From contig NZ_FUID01000005.1 of NCBI RefSeq assembly GCF_900163635.1, positions 1 through 64,000 of the forward strand: a stretch of DNA of 64,000 nt, read 5' to 3'. This document shows, in pieces, positions 20,454 to 31,600 of the stretch (position 1 is the stretch's first letter; each line of letters opens with the position of its first letter). Source of the stretch: Leucobacter sp. 7(1). GTDB lineage: Bacteria; Actinomycetota; Actinomycetes; Actinomycetales; Microbacteriaceae. The position numbers and the translations under genes are program-made. The notes under the pieces were generated by a model. That model had not been told where the DNA came from, did no database searches, and was given only the letters and a program-made list of their open reading frames with translations.

Positions 20454-22151
20454 GTGCGCACCCGCCGTTCGCGCCTCGCGATCGCCCTGCGCCGGCTGCA
20501 ACTGCGATGGACGCGGTGGTCACAGCCCGTTCTCGGCCCGTTCCGTGCGCGGTGGCGTCGCTCCCTCATGGTGCGCACCATGACGATCACTGGGCTCGTG
20601 ACTGGCTTTATGGTGCTCATCGCGGGAGTATTCATTCTCACGAGCGTTGGGACTGACCTCTACAATTCTCGGAAAGAGCAGGCGCTGCAGGATTCGGCGC
20701 GAGCCACCCTCGCGGCGCAGCGCCATATCGATGCCTCGGATGCCTCGGACCGGGGCGGGCTGTCGCTGCTCTCCACCACGGTGCGCCGTATGGTGCAGGA
20801 CACCTCCTCGAGCCAACTGATGTACCTGCGACGTCAGCCCGGCCAAGCTTCGTTCCCGGAGGCCCCGCCGCCAACAACAACCGCGAACATGCTGATCGAC
20901 ACCGTCACCCCAGAGCTTGCGGCGGCGCTTGTCAACGAGCAGGAACCGCAGCACTGGCAGGCAGTGACCTTTCTCGGAGACGACGGATCCAGCTCTCCCG
21001 GAATCATCGTCGGATCCACGCTTGAGTTTCCGGCCGGCGCGGGAACGTATGACCTGTTCATCGGGTACAACCTGGCGGACACCCAGTCGACGCTGAGTTT
21101 TGTGCAGCGCACCTTGCTGATCACCGCCGCGGCCATGATGGCGTTTATTGGCATTCTCGTCTGGATCATGTCCCGCATCGTGTTCCGGCCGCTCCGCGCA
21201 GCCGCAGCCGCGAGCCGGCGACTCGCGGCGGGTGAAAGCGACGCGCGCATGCCGCAACAGAACGACGAAGACTTCGACGTGCTCTCTGAAGGCTTCAACG
21301 ATATGGCGGACACGCTGCAGTCCCGGATCCAGGAGCTCGACACCCTCTCCGAGATGCAGCAGCGGTTCGTCTCTGACGTGTCGCACGAGCTGCGCACTCC
21401 GCTCACCACGATCCGGCTTGCGAGCGAAGTCCTGCAGAACACGGCGGGCGGGCTGCCAGCTGGGCAGCAGCGAGCGGTTGAGGTTTTGGGGACGCAGGTG
21501 GAGCGGTTCGAGGTGCTGCTGGGGGATCTTCTTGAGATCTCTCGGTACGACGCTGGCCGGGTGACCTTGGAGACGGAGTCCACGAACTTGGTTGCGCTCG
21601 CGACCGAGGTCGTCGAGAGTTTGCGCACGCTCTCTCCCGGGACCATCGAGGTGCGGGCGCTGGGGGGCTACGCACCGATCGAGGTGGATCCGCGACGCGT
21701 GCGGCGCATCATCTCAAACCTCGTGGGGAACGCGATTGAGCACGGGGAGGACCAGCCCATCGTGCTGACGATCGACTCGAACGCGGCGGCGATCGCACTG
21801 TCCGTGCGGGACTGGGGCGTGGGCATGTCCGCGGCCGAACTCGAGCAGGTGTTTGATCGATTCTGGCGGGCGGACCCGTCTCGCAAGCGCACCCTCGGTG
21901 GGACGGGCCTCGGACTCGCGATCGCCCAGGAAGACGCGGCCGTGCACGGCGGCATTCTTGAAGCCTGGTCGCGGCCCGGCGTCGGGACGAACTTCCGCCT
22001 CACACTCCCGCGTGACGAGCACATCACGAGTTTCGTATCGCCGCTGCCGCTCGTGCCGGAGGGCATCGAAGTGGAGGCGGGCGATCCCCGCCCGTCCGGC
22101 GGCTGGCTTCGCCGGCCTGGGCGTCGAATTCGAAAGGATAAGCGGCGATGA
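20454..22151 (+). CDS. mtrB: Sensor histidine kinase MtrB
   Basis: The 565-residue membrane kinase starts at a GTG 10 bases after mtrA. A basic N terminus leads into TM1 (about 43-65), an extracellular sensor of about 150 residues and TM2 (about 222-244). HAMP (about 245-298) and the His-phosphorylation helix (VSDVSHELRTPLTTIR) follow. The ATPase domain has N (LVGNAIEHGED), G1 (DWGVGM), F (FDRFWRADPSRKR) and G2 (GGTGLGLAIAQ) boxes. A Pro/Arg-rich tail follows. The stop overlaps the lpqB start by 4 bases (ATGA). The order mtrA-mtrB-lpqB is a hallmark of actinobacteria. Confidence 0.95.
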   Translation: MRTRRSRLAIALRRLQLRWTRWSQPVLGPFRARWRRSLMVRTMTITGLVTGFMVLIAGVFILTSVGTDLYNSRKEQALQDSARATLAAQRHIDASDASDRGGLSLLSTTVRRMVQDTSSSQLMYLRRQPGQASFPEAPPPTTTANMLIDTVTPELAAALVNEQEPQHWQAVTFLGDDGSSSPGIIVGSTLEFPAGAGTYDLFIGYNLADTQSTLSFVQRTLLITAAAMMAFIGILVWIMSRIVFRPLRAAAAASRRLAAGESDARMPQQNDEDFDVLSEGFNDMADTLQSRIQELDTLSEMQQRFVSDVSHELRTPLTTIRLASEVLQNTAGGLPAGQQRAVEVLGTQVERFEVLLGDLLEISRYDAGRVTLETESTNLVALATEVVESLRTLSPGTIEVRALGGYAPIEVDPRRVRRIISNLVGNAIEHGEDQPIVLTIDSNAAAIALSVRDWGVGMSAAELEQVFDRFWRADPSRKRTLGGTGLGLAIAQEDAAVHGGILEAWSRPGVGTNFRLTLPRDEHITSFVSPLPLVPEGIEVEAGDPRPSGGWLRRPGRRIRKDKRR

Positions 22152-23830
22152 TCAGGGAACGGAAGACCCGACGCGGCCGCGTCCTGGGCGCATTGCTTGC
22201 GAGCGGCGTCATGCTCGCCGGGTGCAGCGCGATCCCCACCTCTGGGCCGGTGCAGGGAGGACTCAAAGACCTCCAACAGGTGGATCAGGTCTACCAGTAC
22301 AAGCCGTCGGGGCCGATCGCAGGCGCAAGCCAGGAAGACCTGGTGCGCGGCTTTGTGCTCGCCGCAACGTCCTCAGTTGATGACTACGCTACCGCCCGCG
22401 AGTTTCTGACCTCGGAGTATTCGAGTCAGTGGGATCCCTACTATGGGGTGCTTATCGACGAGGGCACCCGCCCGTATCGTGCAGATAGCGACACCGCTGG
22501 TGTGCTCTCGCTCGCCACGACCGCCAAGCTCGATTCAGCGGGGGACATGCTGCCTGTGGCCCCGGGACCCAGCATGGAGATGCGCTTTGAATTTGAGCGC
22601 GTCGCGGGGGAGTGGCGGATCTCCTCCGCCCCCAGCGGAATTATCCTCGACGCGAATACCTTCTCGACGATCTGGTCCTCGCACCAGCTGTACTTCGTGG
22701 GTGCAGGGAATCTGCTCGTGCCGGAAACCCGGTGGTTTCTCACCCGAACCGCGCTTGTCACAGAGATCGTGGGTGCCCTGCTTGAAGGCCCCGGGGAACG
22801 GATGCGGGAGGTTGTCCGCAGTGGTTTCCCTGTCGGGACCTCGCTCGCCTCGAACTCAGTTCCCGTTGTCGATGGCAAGGCCCGCATCGACCTCACGAAC
22901 ACTGTGCTCGAAGCCAGCCCGGCTGCTATGGGAGAGATCCGACAGCAGCTCAAGACAAGCCTGCAGACGGTCCCCGGTGTGACCGGGTTTGAGCTTTCGG
23001 TGGAGGGAACTCCGTTGCGACCCACCCCCGACGAGGAGATCAACGCGCCGCGCCCGGTAACTACCACGCAGGCACCCGCGGTGATGATCGGTGAGGAGTT
23101 TGGAACGGTGGTGTCCGGGGAGTTCACCCCCTGGCAAGGTTTGGGGGCAAGCCTGCACGATTTCGACCCTGAAGCGATCACGCTCTCCGCCGACGAGCAG
23201 GCCGCGGCGCTGCTGGGGGATTCCGGGGTGACCCGTGTGGATGCGAACGGTGCGATCCTTGTTGACGGGCGCGCGGGATTGTTGGAACCGAGCATTGATC
23301 CGCTCGGGTACGTGTGGACGGTGCCCCGGGCAGATTCCGACACACTGCTTGCGACCGCACCCGACGGGACCGCTACGGAGGTGGCGACGCCCTGGCTTGC
23401 GGGCAGATCACCAGCCGCCGTGAGGCTCTCGCCAGACGGAAGCCGAGTGGCAGCGCTGGTCGCGGACGGCGACGAATCACACGTGCTTGTCTCCGGAGTG
23501 ATTCGCGATGAGAACGGGGTGCCGCTGCGCACGGTGGCTGACGCAGATACCAAATTGTGGGCGGCGGGAACCCCGCGCGATCTGGACTGGGTGGGGCAGC
23601 TGAGCTTCGCAGCGCTGACGGGTGTGGGAGCAGCTGGCAAGGTGACTGTCGGCGGCGTGGGACTGTTTGGGATCGAGCGGACCTCGGTGCCGGGCGGTGT
23701 CCACGTGAGCGGCGGCGGCGGCCGGTCGGCGCTTCGGGTGCTGGGGGCGGACGGCGACCTGTTTTCTCCCCAGGGCGCGGGCTGGCAGCGCAGCGAGGAC
23801 GAGATCGATGTATTGGCGAAGCGCGGCTAG
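22148..23830 (+). CDS. lpqB: Lipoprotein LpqB, accessory to MtrAB
   Basis: The 560-residue lipoprotein has a basic N terminus, a hydrophobic stretch and a lipobox LAGC with lipidated Cys26. An LpqB N-terminal domain follows (QVYQYKPSGPIAGASQEDLVRGFVLA in segments), then a GerMN domain (about 190-290) and a C-terminal beta-propeller-like region (about 340-560). In mycobacteria LpqB interacts with the extracellular part of MtrB and modulates MtrA phosphorylation. Translationally coupled to mtrB. Confidence 0.93.
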   Translation: MIRERKTRRGRVLGALLASGVMLAGCSAIPTSGPVQGGLKDLQQVDQVYQYKPSGPIAGASQEDLVRGFVLAATSSVDDYATAREFLTSEYSSQWDPYYGVLIDEGTRPYRADSDTAGVLSLATTAKLDSAGDMLPVAPGPSMEMRFEFERVAGEWRISSAPSGIILDANTFSTIWSSHQLYFVGAGNLLVPETRWFLTRTALVTEIVGALLEGPGERMREVVRSGFPVGTSLASNSVPVVDGKARIDLTNTVLEASPAAMGEIRQQLKTSLQTVPGVTGFELSVEGTPLRPTPDEEINAPRPVTTTQAPAVMIGEEFGTVVSGEFTPWQGLGASLHDFDPEAITLSADEQAAALLGDSGVTRVDANGAILVDGRAGLLEPSIDPLGYVWTVPRADSDTLLATAPDGTATEVATPWLAGRSPAAVRLSPDGSRVAALVADGDESHVLVSGVIRDENGVPLRTVADADTKLWAAGTPRDLDWVGQLSFAALTGVGAAGKVTVGGVGLFGIERTSVPGGVHVSGGGGRSALRVLGADGDLFSPQGAGWQRSEDEIDVLAKRG

Positions 23831-23929
23831 CGTCGCTCACAGCATGGGTTTGCCTCGGCGGGGCTCTGAGTTCTCCACGGAAGCATAGGAGCGGTGGGGA
23901 ACAAGACAGATCCAGGCGAGGCTGGGGAT

Positions 23930-24718
23930 ATGGATACTCTGCGGTGGTTTCGGGAACTCGGGCTCGACCTGCTCGCGGTGCTGTGGCCCACCTCCTGTGT
24001 GCACTGCGGGGCCGCGGATCGCGATTGTTGTGCCAACTGCCTGGGAGAGGTGCGTCAGCTTGCACTCCTGCGCTCGGAGCAGCAAGGAATGCCCTGTTTT
24101 GCCAGGGCGCGGTACTCGGGGCCGATTCGGGCGCTGCTTGTCGCCTTCAAACACGGCGGGCGGGTGCGGTTCGCCCGCGAACTCGGCAGGCAGCTCGCAG
24201 GGCCGCTTGGAGCCGGGATCGCGTGTGCGGCAGATCCGGGTCCGCCGCTTGTCGTGGTCGCCCCCTCCCGCCCGAGCCGAACCCGCGAGCGCGGCTATCG
24301 GCACGGCGAACTCCTTGTGCGGCACGCGGTTCGCGCGCTGCGGGCCGCGCGGAAGGTTCGCGCGGTTCGCGCGCTGCGGACGCGCCGCGGACGCCTGAGC
24401 CAGGTCGGGCTGACCCCGGCACAGCGCGCTGAGAACGCTGCACGAATCGCGGTGCGCCGCCGCTTTCGTAGCTCCGTGCGAGGGCGTGAGGTTGTGCTCG
24501 TTGACGACGTTCTCACCACCGGCGCGACGCTGCGGGCGGCGCGGGCGAGTTTGGAATCAGCGGGCGCGCGCGTCGTCGCGAGCGCGGTCCTGTGCGTGGC
24601 GGATCGGGGAACACCGGAACCAAGAAAATGCTCAGGTGAGGGGGTGGAAACCGTGTCGCGGAGTGGAGTAGAGTTCGGGAAAGGCGTAGCGGTGCGCCGC
24701 ACTGGCCCACCCGCCTGA
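23930..24718 (+). CDS. ComF-family phosphoribosyltransferase-like protein
   Basis: The 262-residue product has an N-terminal zinc-finger-like cysteine cluster (C-x2-C and CC-x2-C around residues 22-39). A type-I phosphoribosyltransferase fold follows, with the PRPP loop VVLVDDVLTTGATLRAA (about 185-201). ComF proteins act in DNA uptake in competent bacteria; in actinobacteria the role is uncertain. I prefer the ATG at 23930; a GTG at 23894 has an AGGAG only two bases ahead. It sits in the usual lpqB-comF-hpf order. The last 40 residues are poorly conserved-looking. Confidence 0.85.
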   Translation: MDTLRWFRELGLDLLAVLWPTSCVHCGAADRDCCANCLGEVRQLALLRSEQQGMPCFARARYSGPIRALLVAFKHGGRVRFARELGRQLAGPLGAGIACAADPGPPLVVVAPSRPSRTRERGYRHGELLVRHAVRALRAARKVRAVRALRTRRGRLSQVGLTPAQRAENAARIAVRRRFRSSVRGREVVLVDDVLTTGATLRAARASLESAGARVVASAVLCVADRGTPEPRKCSGEGVETVSRSGVEFGKGVAVRRTGPPA

Positions 24719-24736
24719 GTCCCCTGGGAGGTCACC

Positions 24737-25366
24737 ATGGACGTGAACATTCGCGGCAAGAACGTCGGGATCACCGATCGTTTCGAGCAGTATGTCGAGT
24801 CGCGGGCCGAGAAGGTCGCGGGGCTGCTGCCGAAGGCGCAGTCACTGGAGATTCGGGTCTCGCGCCAGACGGACCGCAGCCCCCAGAACGGCGACCAGGT
24901 CGAGATCACGCTTGTCGGCCCGGGACCGGTCATCCGTGCAGAGTCACAGGGGAGCGACAAGTACACAGCCTTCGATATTGCATACGGGCGAGTGCTCGAG
25001 CGGATCCGGCGCATGAAGGATCGGCTGCAGGATCGGCGTGGACGTGGACGGGTGTCGCTTGGCGACGCGGCCGCGAATGACTTCGGCATGGTAGACATCG
25101 AACCGGCATCGCTCGAGGTGCTGGAGGCTGTCGCGAATGGTAGCGAGCCATCGGGTGCCGGTGAGCCCGACGAACAGTACACACCCGTCGTGATCCGCAG
25201 CAAGGAGTTCCCCGCTGAGCAGCTATCCGTGGAAGACGCCGTCGACCAGATGGAGCTTGTCGGACACGACTTCTTCCTCTTCGTGGAAACTGAAAGCGGG
25301 AAGCCGAGTGTCGTGTACCGCCGCAAGGGCTGGAACTACGGCGTGATTTCTCTCGCGGAAGCCTAA
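24737..25366 (+). CDS. hpf: Ribosome hibernation promoting factor, long form
   Basis: Long HPF dimerises 70S ribosomes into inactive 100S particles under stress. The 209-residue protein has the N-terminal S30AE domain (MDVNIRGKNVGITDRFEQYV, about 1-105), a flexible linker, and the C-terminal dimerisation domain (VVIRSKEFPAEQLSVEDAVDQMELVGHDFFLF, about 150-209, in segments). The ATG at 24737 follows GGGAGG. It is the last gene before a terminator. In most actinobacteria secA follows; here it is 10.5 kb away. Confidence 0.95.
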   Translation: MDVNIRGKNVGITDRFEQYVESRAEKVAGLLPKAQSLEIRVSRQTDRSPQNGDQVEITLVGPGPVIRAESQGSDKYTAFDIAYGRVLERIRRMKDRLQDRRGRGRVSLGDAAANDFGMVDIEPASLEVLEAVANGSEPSGAGEPDEQYTPVVIRSKEFPAEQLSVEDAVDQMELVGHDFFLFVETESGKPSVVYRRKGWNYGVISLAEA

Positions 25367-25398
25367 ACACTCAGGCGCAGCACTCATTAATCAAGTGA

Positions 25399-25441
25399 GA
25401 ATGCCCCCGGCCTCGTGCGTGTCACGGGACCGGGGGCATTC
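25399..25441 (+). terminator. Terminator after hpf
   Basis: A 12-bp perfect stem GAATGCCCCCGG/CCGGGGGCATTC encloses a 19-base loop and begins 33 bases after the hpf stop. Confidence 0.85.
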
Positions 25442-25603
25442 TGCTGAGTAGAAAGCAGAAAATCTCGGGATTCCGTCTGAGTGAACAGGTGTGGCTGCTA
25501 CGTTTTCTCACGGATTCGGCTGACCGCGGGGGCGTTCACATCGTGTGTGCAGGGGCATGGGACGTCGCACGGATCTGTGTCACAACAGACTGGGAGTCCC
25601 ACC

Positions 25604-28600
25604 GTGAACCATCGCCTACCCCGAGCCCGATCACGCGCGGCCCGCCGCAGTCTGGCCACCCTCCTCGTGGGTGTCCTGGTTGCGGGGCTGGGGGTGGCCG
25701 GGGCGTCAGCCGCCGCAGCTGCACCGCCTGAGGTGACATTCACCCTTGTGGCAATTGACCGCGGCGTTGGGGAACCCCTCACCGAGGTCGCCGCCGGCGA
25801 GAGTTTCCAACTTTCCGCGAACGTCGGGTGCCCGGATCCCAGCGGCTGCGGCCCGGCGGAACTGCAGATTGGTTTCCCCGAGCACATTGAGTTTCTTGAT
25901 AAGGGCATCGTGGCACCTCCGGGGGCAAGCTTCGTGGTCACTCCAGCCGAGTCCGGCACTGGCCAGGTCGTGACGCTCACCTGGGAGTCTCTCGACGGTA
26001 CCGCCGTCGTGTTCCTGCCTGCCGCGGTGCCGCGGATCACCGACGCGGGTGCCGACGGGACCCTCGCGACAGTCACGGGAACACTGTCCGCGGGAGTAGG
26101 AGACGATGCGGTTGTGATTACTGGCGCGGCGGATATGACGCTGCGCGTGCCGGAGGTTCCTGGGGTTTCTGGGGCCACGCACCGCTGGGCCGAGGAATCC
26201 GTGCAGGAGGGCAGCGCCACCGACACCAGCCACACGCTCACGGCAATCGCCGACGCAAACAGCACAAGCACCCTCACCTTTCGGGTGCCCGGTGACCCGT
26301 CAGTTCCCGCCGCAGCGCTACCCGCCGCGGAAGCATTTGACCTCGTGCAGCTTGAACTCAACCAGAATCCGGGTGGCGCCACGATCACGTTCACGCTCGC
26401 AAACGGGAGTACGCATGACGCCACGCTGCAGCCCGGTGATCTGACACTTGTTGCGCCAGCAGATGCGGTCGCGGTTGAGCTCGTAGCGACCGGGCTGCCG
26501 TCTCGCGCCTTGGCCGATCCCGCAGCGCGGACCGTGACCATGACCGCGCACTCGACGCTTCGGACGACCCAGCGCACCAGTGGCGATCGCATCATCGCGT
26601 CGCCGAGCACCTCTCGAACGGTGCGTGCCACCGGGCACGTCGTGAACGCAGTGAGCGCTCCCGCCGCCGGTGAGTCACCGATCGCAGAGCAGCGGACCCT
26701 CGCTGATGTCCGAGTGAGTACGGTTCCGCCGGCCCTCGGCCACTCTCTCACCTGGCTCACCGCCTCCGGAGACTCCACAAGCGTGTATGGCTCGCAGGAA
26801 GCCTCTGCCGCCACGATCCGGCTCGCCAACACTGGCTTGCAGGAGCTCTCCGAAGTATCGGTGCGGGTTGACGCGCGAAGCGGCGACTTCTTCGAGTACC
26901 AGCGGCTCACCGAGGTCCCCGCTGTGACATTCCCCCCAGGCGCAGACCGGGCCACGATCCAGTACACAGTCCACACCGAGGACGGGCCCGAGCAGGGAAC
27001 CGCGCGTGAGTTTGGACCCTTCGACGCAGTCCCGGGTCCCGACGTCGGCGAGCAGGACCTTGCCGCGGTGGGAGCCGTGTCAATTGTGTTCAGCTCGAGC
27101 GGCGGGATACCCGGAGGCTGCGAGCTTGCGGCCGAGTGCGCGGGCGCGGTGGTCCTGCAGGGTGCGCTGCGCGAGACACGGCTGTCGAACGGTGCGGAGA
27201 TCACCCCACCGCCGCAGAATCCTGGCACGACGCCGCTGAGCATGACGGCCGCGGTTGGGCTGCGTGCGACGACGGGTACTGAAGCCAGCACAAGTACACA
27301 GACTGCGCAGCTCACGATCGTGAAGCCCCAGTTCACCACAACGCTCACGAAGCGTTTCGGTGACGGCGGCTCCCAGACCGTGTATCCACCCACGGGCACC
27401 GCCGCGGCCGGGGACATCTACGTCCCGGGGCGCGAGGAACAGATCTATGCGGACCATCCCCTACGCTTCACCGTCGAGACCCAGGTCAATGCGGGGGAGA
27501 ACGAGCCGCAGGGCGCCACCGGATTCACAATCGTGGATCCGCAACTCGAACCAAGCCCCAGCAATCTCCCCGAGAACCCGTTCAACACGATCCGGGTCAC
27601 CACGCTCACTCCCATAGCGCAGGCGCAGGCCGTGTGCGTCGCTGACGACGAGTCCGCGGTCGGCAGCGAAACGGTGCGCGAGTTCTGGGTGGTGGACGAT
27701 CTCACCGATCCGCAACACATCGAGTTTGTGGATGACGTGGACCCGGATGAACTCGACCGGATCGTGGGCTTCCAGCTCCGGGTCACTCCCACCGCGCAGA
27801 GCGGCGAGTTCCCCCGCGCTGTGCGGTGCGAGGTTCCGGCGGGCATGACCGCAGGCTTCCGTGACGCGCAGGTGGCGGACATGACACACATCAGCCCGGC
27901 GAATCTCGCACCCGCTGAGACGCCAGGATTGCTCACCGTCACGAACACCGCCGAAGTCTGGACGGGCACGAACTTGCCGACAGCCGTGGGGAGCGATCGC
28001 CTGACCCTGCTCGAGGAGCAGCGCTCAGCCGTGGCCAAAGCGTTCGCCCCCGAGGCACCGTCGCACGGCATCGCTGGGCGGAACACGCGCACAGGCTTCA
28101 CCCTGGCGGGAGTCCCCGATGGTCAGGACAGCGTAGCGACCCGAATCGTTGACGGTGGCCGAATCGGCGACTCGCTCGACATTTTTGCCTTGGCGAAGAT
28201 CCGAGACGCGCGCTTGGGCCCGGATCAGATCCTACGGCTGAGCTTCCGAGATCTGAATGGCGCAGCCATCGGTCCCATCGGAACTGTCGACCCAGGGACG
28301 AGCCTCCCGACAGGTCCGCTCTCTGACGCTGAGATCGAGAACTCCCAGAGCGCCGGCTACCGGGAGTTCCGCGAGATCACTCGTGAACTCGAATGGAACG
28401 GAGAGTGGGCCGCGGGGGAGCGGGAGCGAGTGTTCGAGGTGCGGGCGACGCTGCAGCGCAGCGATCCGGACCAGGCGCTGCAAACCTTTGGTGCGTTCTC
28501 GGTGATCCTGGACGCCACACTTCGGACGACACGCCTCAGCGATCAAGATCACGAGATTACGGGCAGCCCCGAAGGGACTCGCTACACGAACGTCGCCAGA

Positions 28601-31600
28601 ATCTCCTCTCGGGCTGTGCCACTTGTCGACCCGGACAACGAAGATGACGGTCAGTGGACCGCACGACCAGAGGGCACGGCCGCGTTCACGGTCTTCGCGG
28701 CGACCGAGATCACCGGAGACGGGCGCGTGAGCTGGGATGCCGCCGATGGCGACGGGTACTTGGTTGCCAAGCACGGCACGGAGTCGCACGTCACGCTCGA
28801 GGCGAGCAACCGCACTGTGGTGGGTCCCTCCGGATCCGCCGGAGCGCCGGGGGACTTGGAAGGGAGCGTGCCCATCGGTATTGAACAGTTGACGGCAAGT
28901 GTGGGTGGTGACGCCGAGAGCGGGAGCAATCCGTTCGCGATCCTGGACTTCACTGGGGTGAGCGAACTGAGCTGGCCCCTGAGTGAGGACGCGCCGATTT
29001 GGGGCTCTGAATCGATGCGCCGCGTCGCGGGTACCCTGAGCTACACATTTGCGGATGGGAGCATCGAGGAACTTCAGGCCCCCGTCGGAGCGGAATACAG
29101 TGAACTCAACCCGAAAGAGGAACGGTGGGGCGACATCGTGGGTGTCGCGATCACCTGGGCTGAACCCCACAAGTTCGTCGGTGCCCGGCTTTCCGCGAGT
29201 GAGACGCCGGGACGGCTCGGATTCACCGCCGCGCTTCGCGACTTCGTACGCGCCGACTTCACGTACGACTTCACCGCCGGAGACCCGGCGCAGCTGGGGC
29301 CCGGAGCAAGCATTGAGGGCGGCTTCCCCTCGGACGAGGGACTGATCCAGCGCCGCGCCGCGCTCGCCGCAGAGTACCGCGGTGGACTCACCCCGCTTGA
29401 AGACTTCAGCGGCACGCTCGTGAGTGAAGAACTCCCGATCAACAGCGCGGCTCCCGGAGTTGCAGCCACCCTGAGCCCGACGCGCAATGGGGTTGTGGAC
29501 CGCGATATCGCGTCCGGAACAGGGCAGGACACCTCATGGGAGCTGCGGGCACGCAACACCGGCAACTTCCCTGTGGGAGTGGTGCGGCTCGCGAGCGAGA
29601 GCGGGTTGCTTGCGGGGGCATGGGACGGAATCGCGACGGGTTCCGGGGCACCGGCACCTGGAACTCTCCTCGACACGTCTCGGATCGTGCAGGCGAGCGT
29701 TGTATATCCGAAGGGTGCCACGGCCGCCGAGATCCGGGTACGAGACGCGAGCGGCGCGTGGACCGCGCCGATTCCCGCTGAGAACGGGAGCGCAATTGCG
29801 TTGCCGCCCGGCGGCACCGGACCCCAACGCTGGGAAGACGCCACAGGGATCCGCGTCGAATTTGCTGCGGAGCCCGGCGCAGACCAACTCATCGAAAAGC
29901 GGTCCGAGGCGATCCTGAGACTCACTACGCGTCTGCGGGAGACGCTTCGTTCTGACACTACTGAGCTCGCGCCAGCCACTCTGCTCCCCGAGGGGAAGCA
30001 GAGTTGGGAATCACAAGTAACGGGCGCTGCTGCGGTGCACAGCAGCAGCCAGACGGGAGCGCTCGCGACCGCGAGCAATGTGTCGGCCGCGCTTACGGTA
30101 CGGCCGGGCACACCAGCTCCGCGGGCGTTGAAGTTTGCTGCGCGGTATGACGCAAACGCGAACACCGGCCTGACGAATACGCAGGCCAACCCGGGATCCT
30201 GGGTCAACTTCACACTTGTCCTCGAGAACCGGGGTTCCGCCTCGAGCAATCTCTACGGCTTGCGCATGGAGGATGTGCTGCCGCCCGAACTGCACTACAA
30301 CGCCACAAGCGCGGCATACGCGTGGCGTGTAGAGAGCGCCCCCGAAGGGGTCTCGACGTCCCCGGACGTAGAGATCATCAATAACGGCTCCACCTCACTG
30401 CGTTGGACCTGGCCGGAGCACGAGGTCCTCCGGCCCGGCGAACGCATCGTGCTGCGGCTCCCGCTGCAACTCAGTGACGGCCTCCCCGCGTCGCAGACCA
30501 CACTGAACACGGTCCGCGTCATTGGCAGTGGTATTCCCGATGCTCCGGGCCCGTCGGTGTGTGCAGCGGACGACGCAAACGCTCAGGTGTGTACCGCGCA
30601 AGCCGGTGTGGAGGCGCAGCGCATTGACTCGGTGCGTCTGGAATCGTATCTCGATGCCAAGGTCGGCGGTGCCAGTGTTCTCGGCGGGGAAAGCTGTGAC
30701 ATCACGACTGTGGCGGACTGGGATGACGGCACCTGGGTGCGCAATCCGTGCCTCGTTGAGACGACGGTCGACGGCGGTCTCACGTACCGTGTCAAAGTCA
30801 TTAACTCGGGCAACTCCGCGCTTACCGACCTTCGCTTCGTGAATGAACTCCCGAAGATTGGCGACAAGGGCACGGTGCTCCAGAGCCCGCGGGGCTCCGA
30901 ATGGACGCCGGGTTTTGTCCCCGGATCCGCCCGCCTACTCACGGGGGAGGCTGCGACAAACCTGGGTGCCCGCGGCGATGGGGAGCTTCGCGGCGACACG
31001 TTCCGTTACTCCGCGACGGCTAAACCGTGCACGCTGATCCCGGACGGGTACAGCACCATGACGACGATGGACTGCGACGCAGGCGACTGGTCCGCTGTGC
31101 CCAGTGCCACGAGTGCTGCGTTCGGCGGGGACATCAGCTTTGTGAACGGGACAATCGGTGGCGGAGAGTACGTGCTTATCGACTTCGATATGAGCGTGCC
31201 CGCGACCGGGATTGCCCCGAGCCTGAGTTGGAACTCCGCTGCGGGCACAGGACGGACCCACCCAACGACGATCTGGCAGCCCACGTCCGAGTCGCCGAAG
31301 TCTGGTGCCCGGGCGCAGGACACCGACATGTTCGTGACGGTCGCGCTCGGGGAAGGAGCCGCGACGCCGTGGCATCTTGCGGCCCAAAACTACGAAGTAA
31401 CGATCGCCTGCCTCAACCCGGGGGCGTCCATCCCCTCAGAACGTGTGGTGACGCTGCCGGGTATTGATACCCCGCAGGGTACGCGAACCGCCCGTGTGGC
31501 GGGTCTGCCGCGCGGGGGCAGCTGCGAGGTGAGTGATCAGCGGTACGAACCCAGCCCCGCCGCGGGCCCCGGTCAGTACGGCCTGGCCTCGGAAAGCCCC

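Noticed and set aside
25498-27417. 639-codon minus-strand frame opposite the giant surface protein
   Set aside because: Ser/Thr/Ala/Val low-complexity composition with no start signal; the plus-strand protein has a clear signal peptide and modular content.
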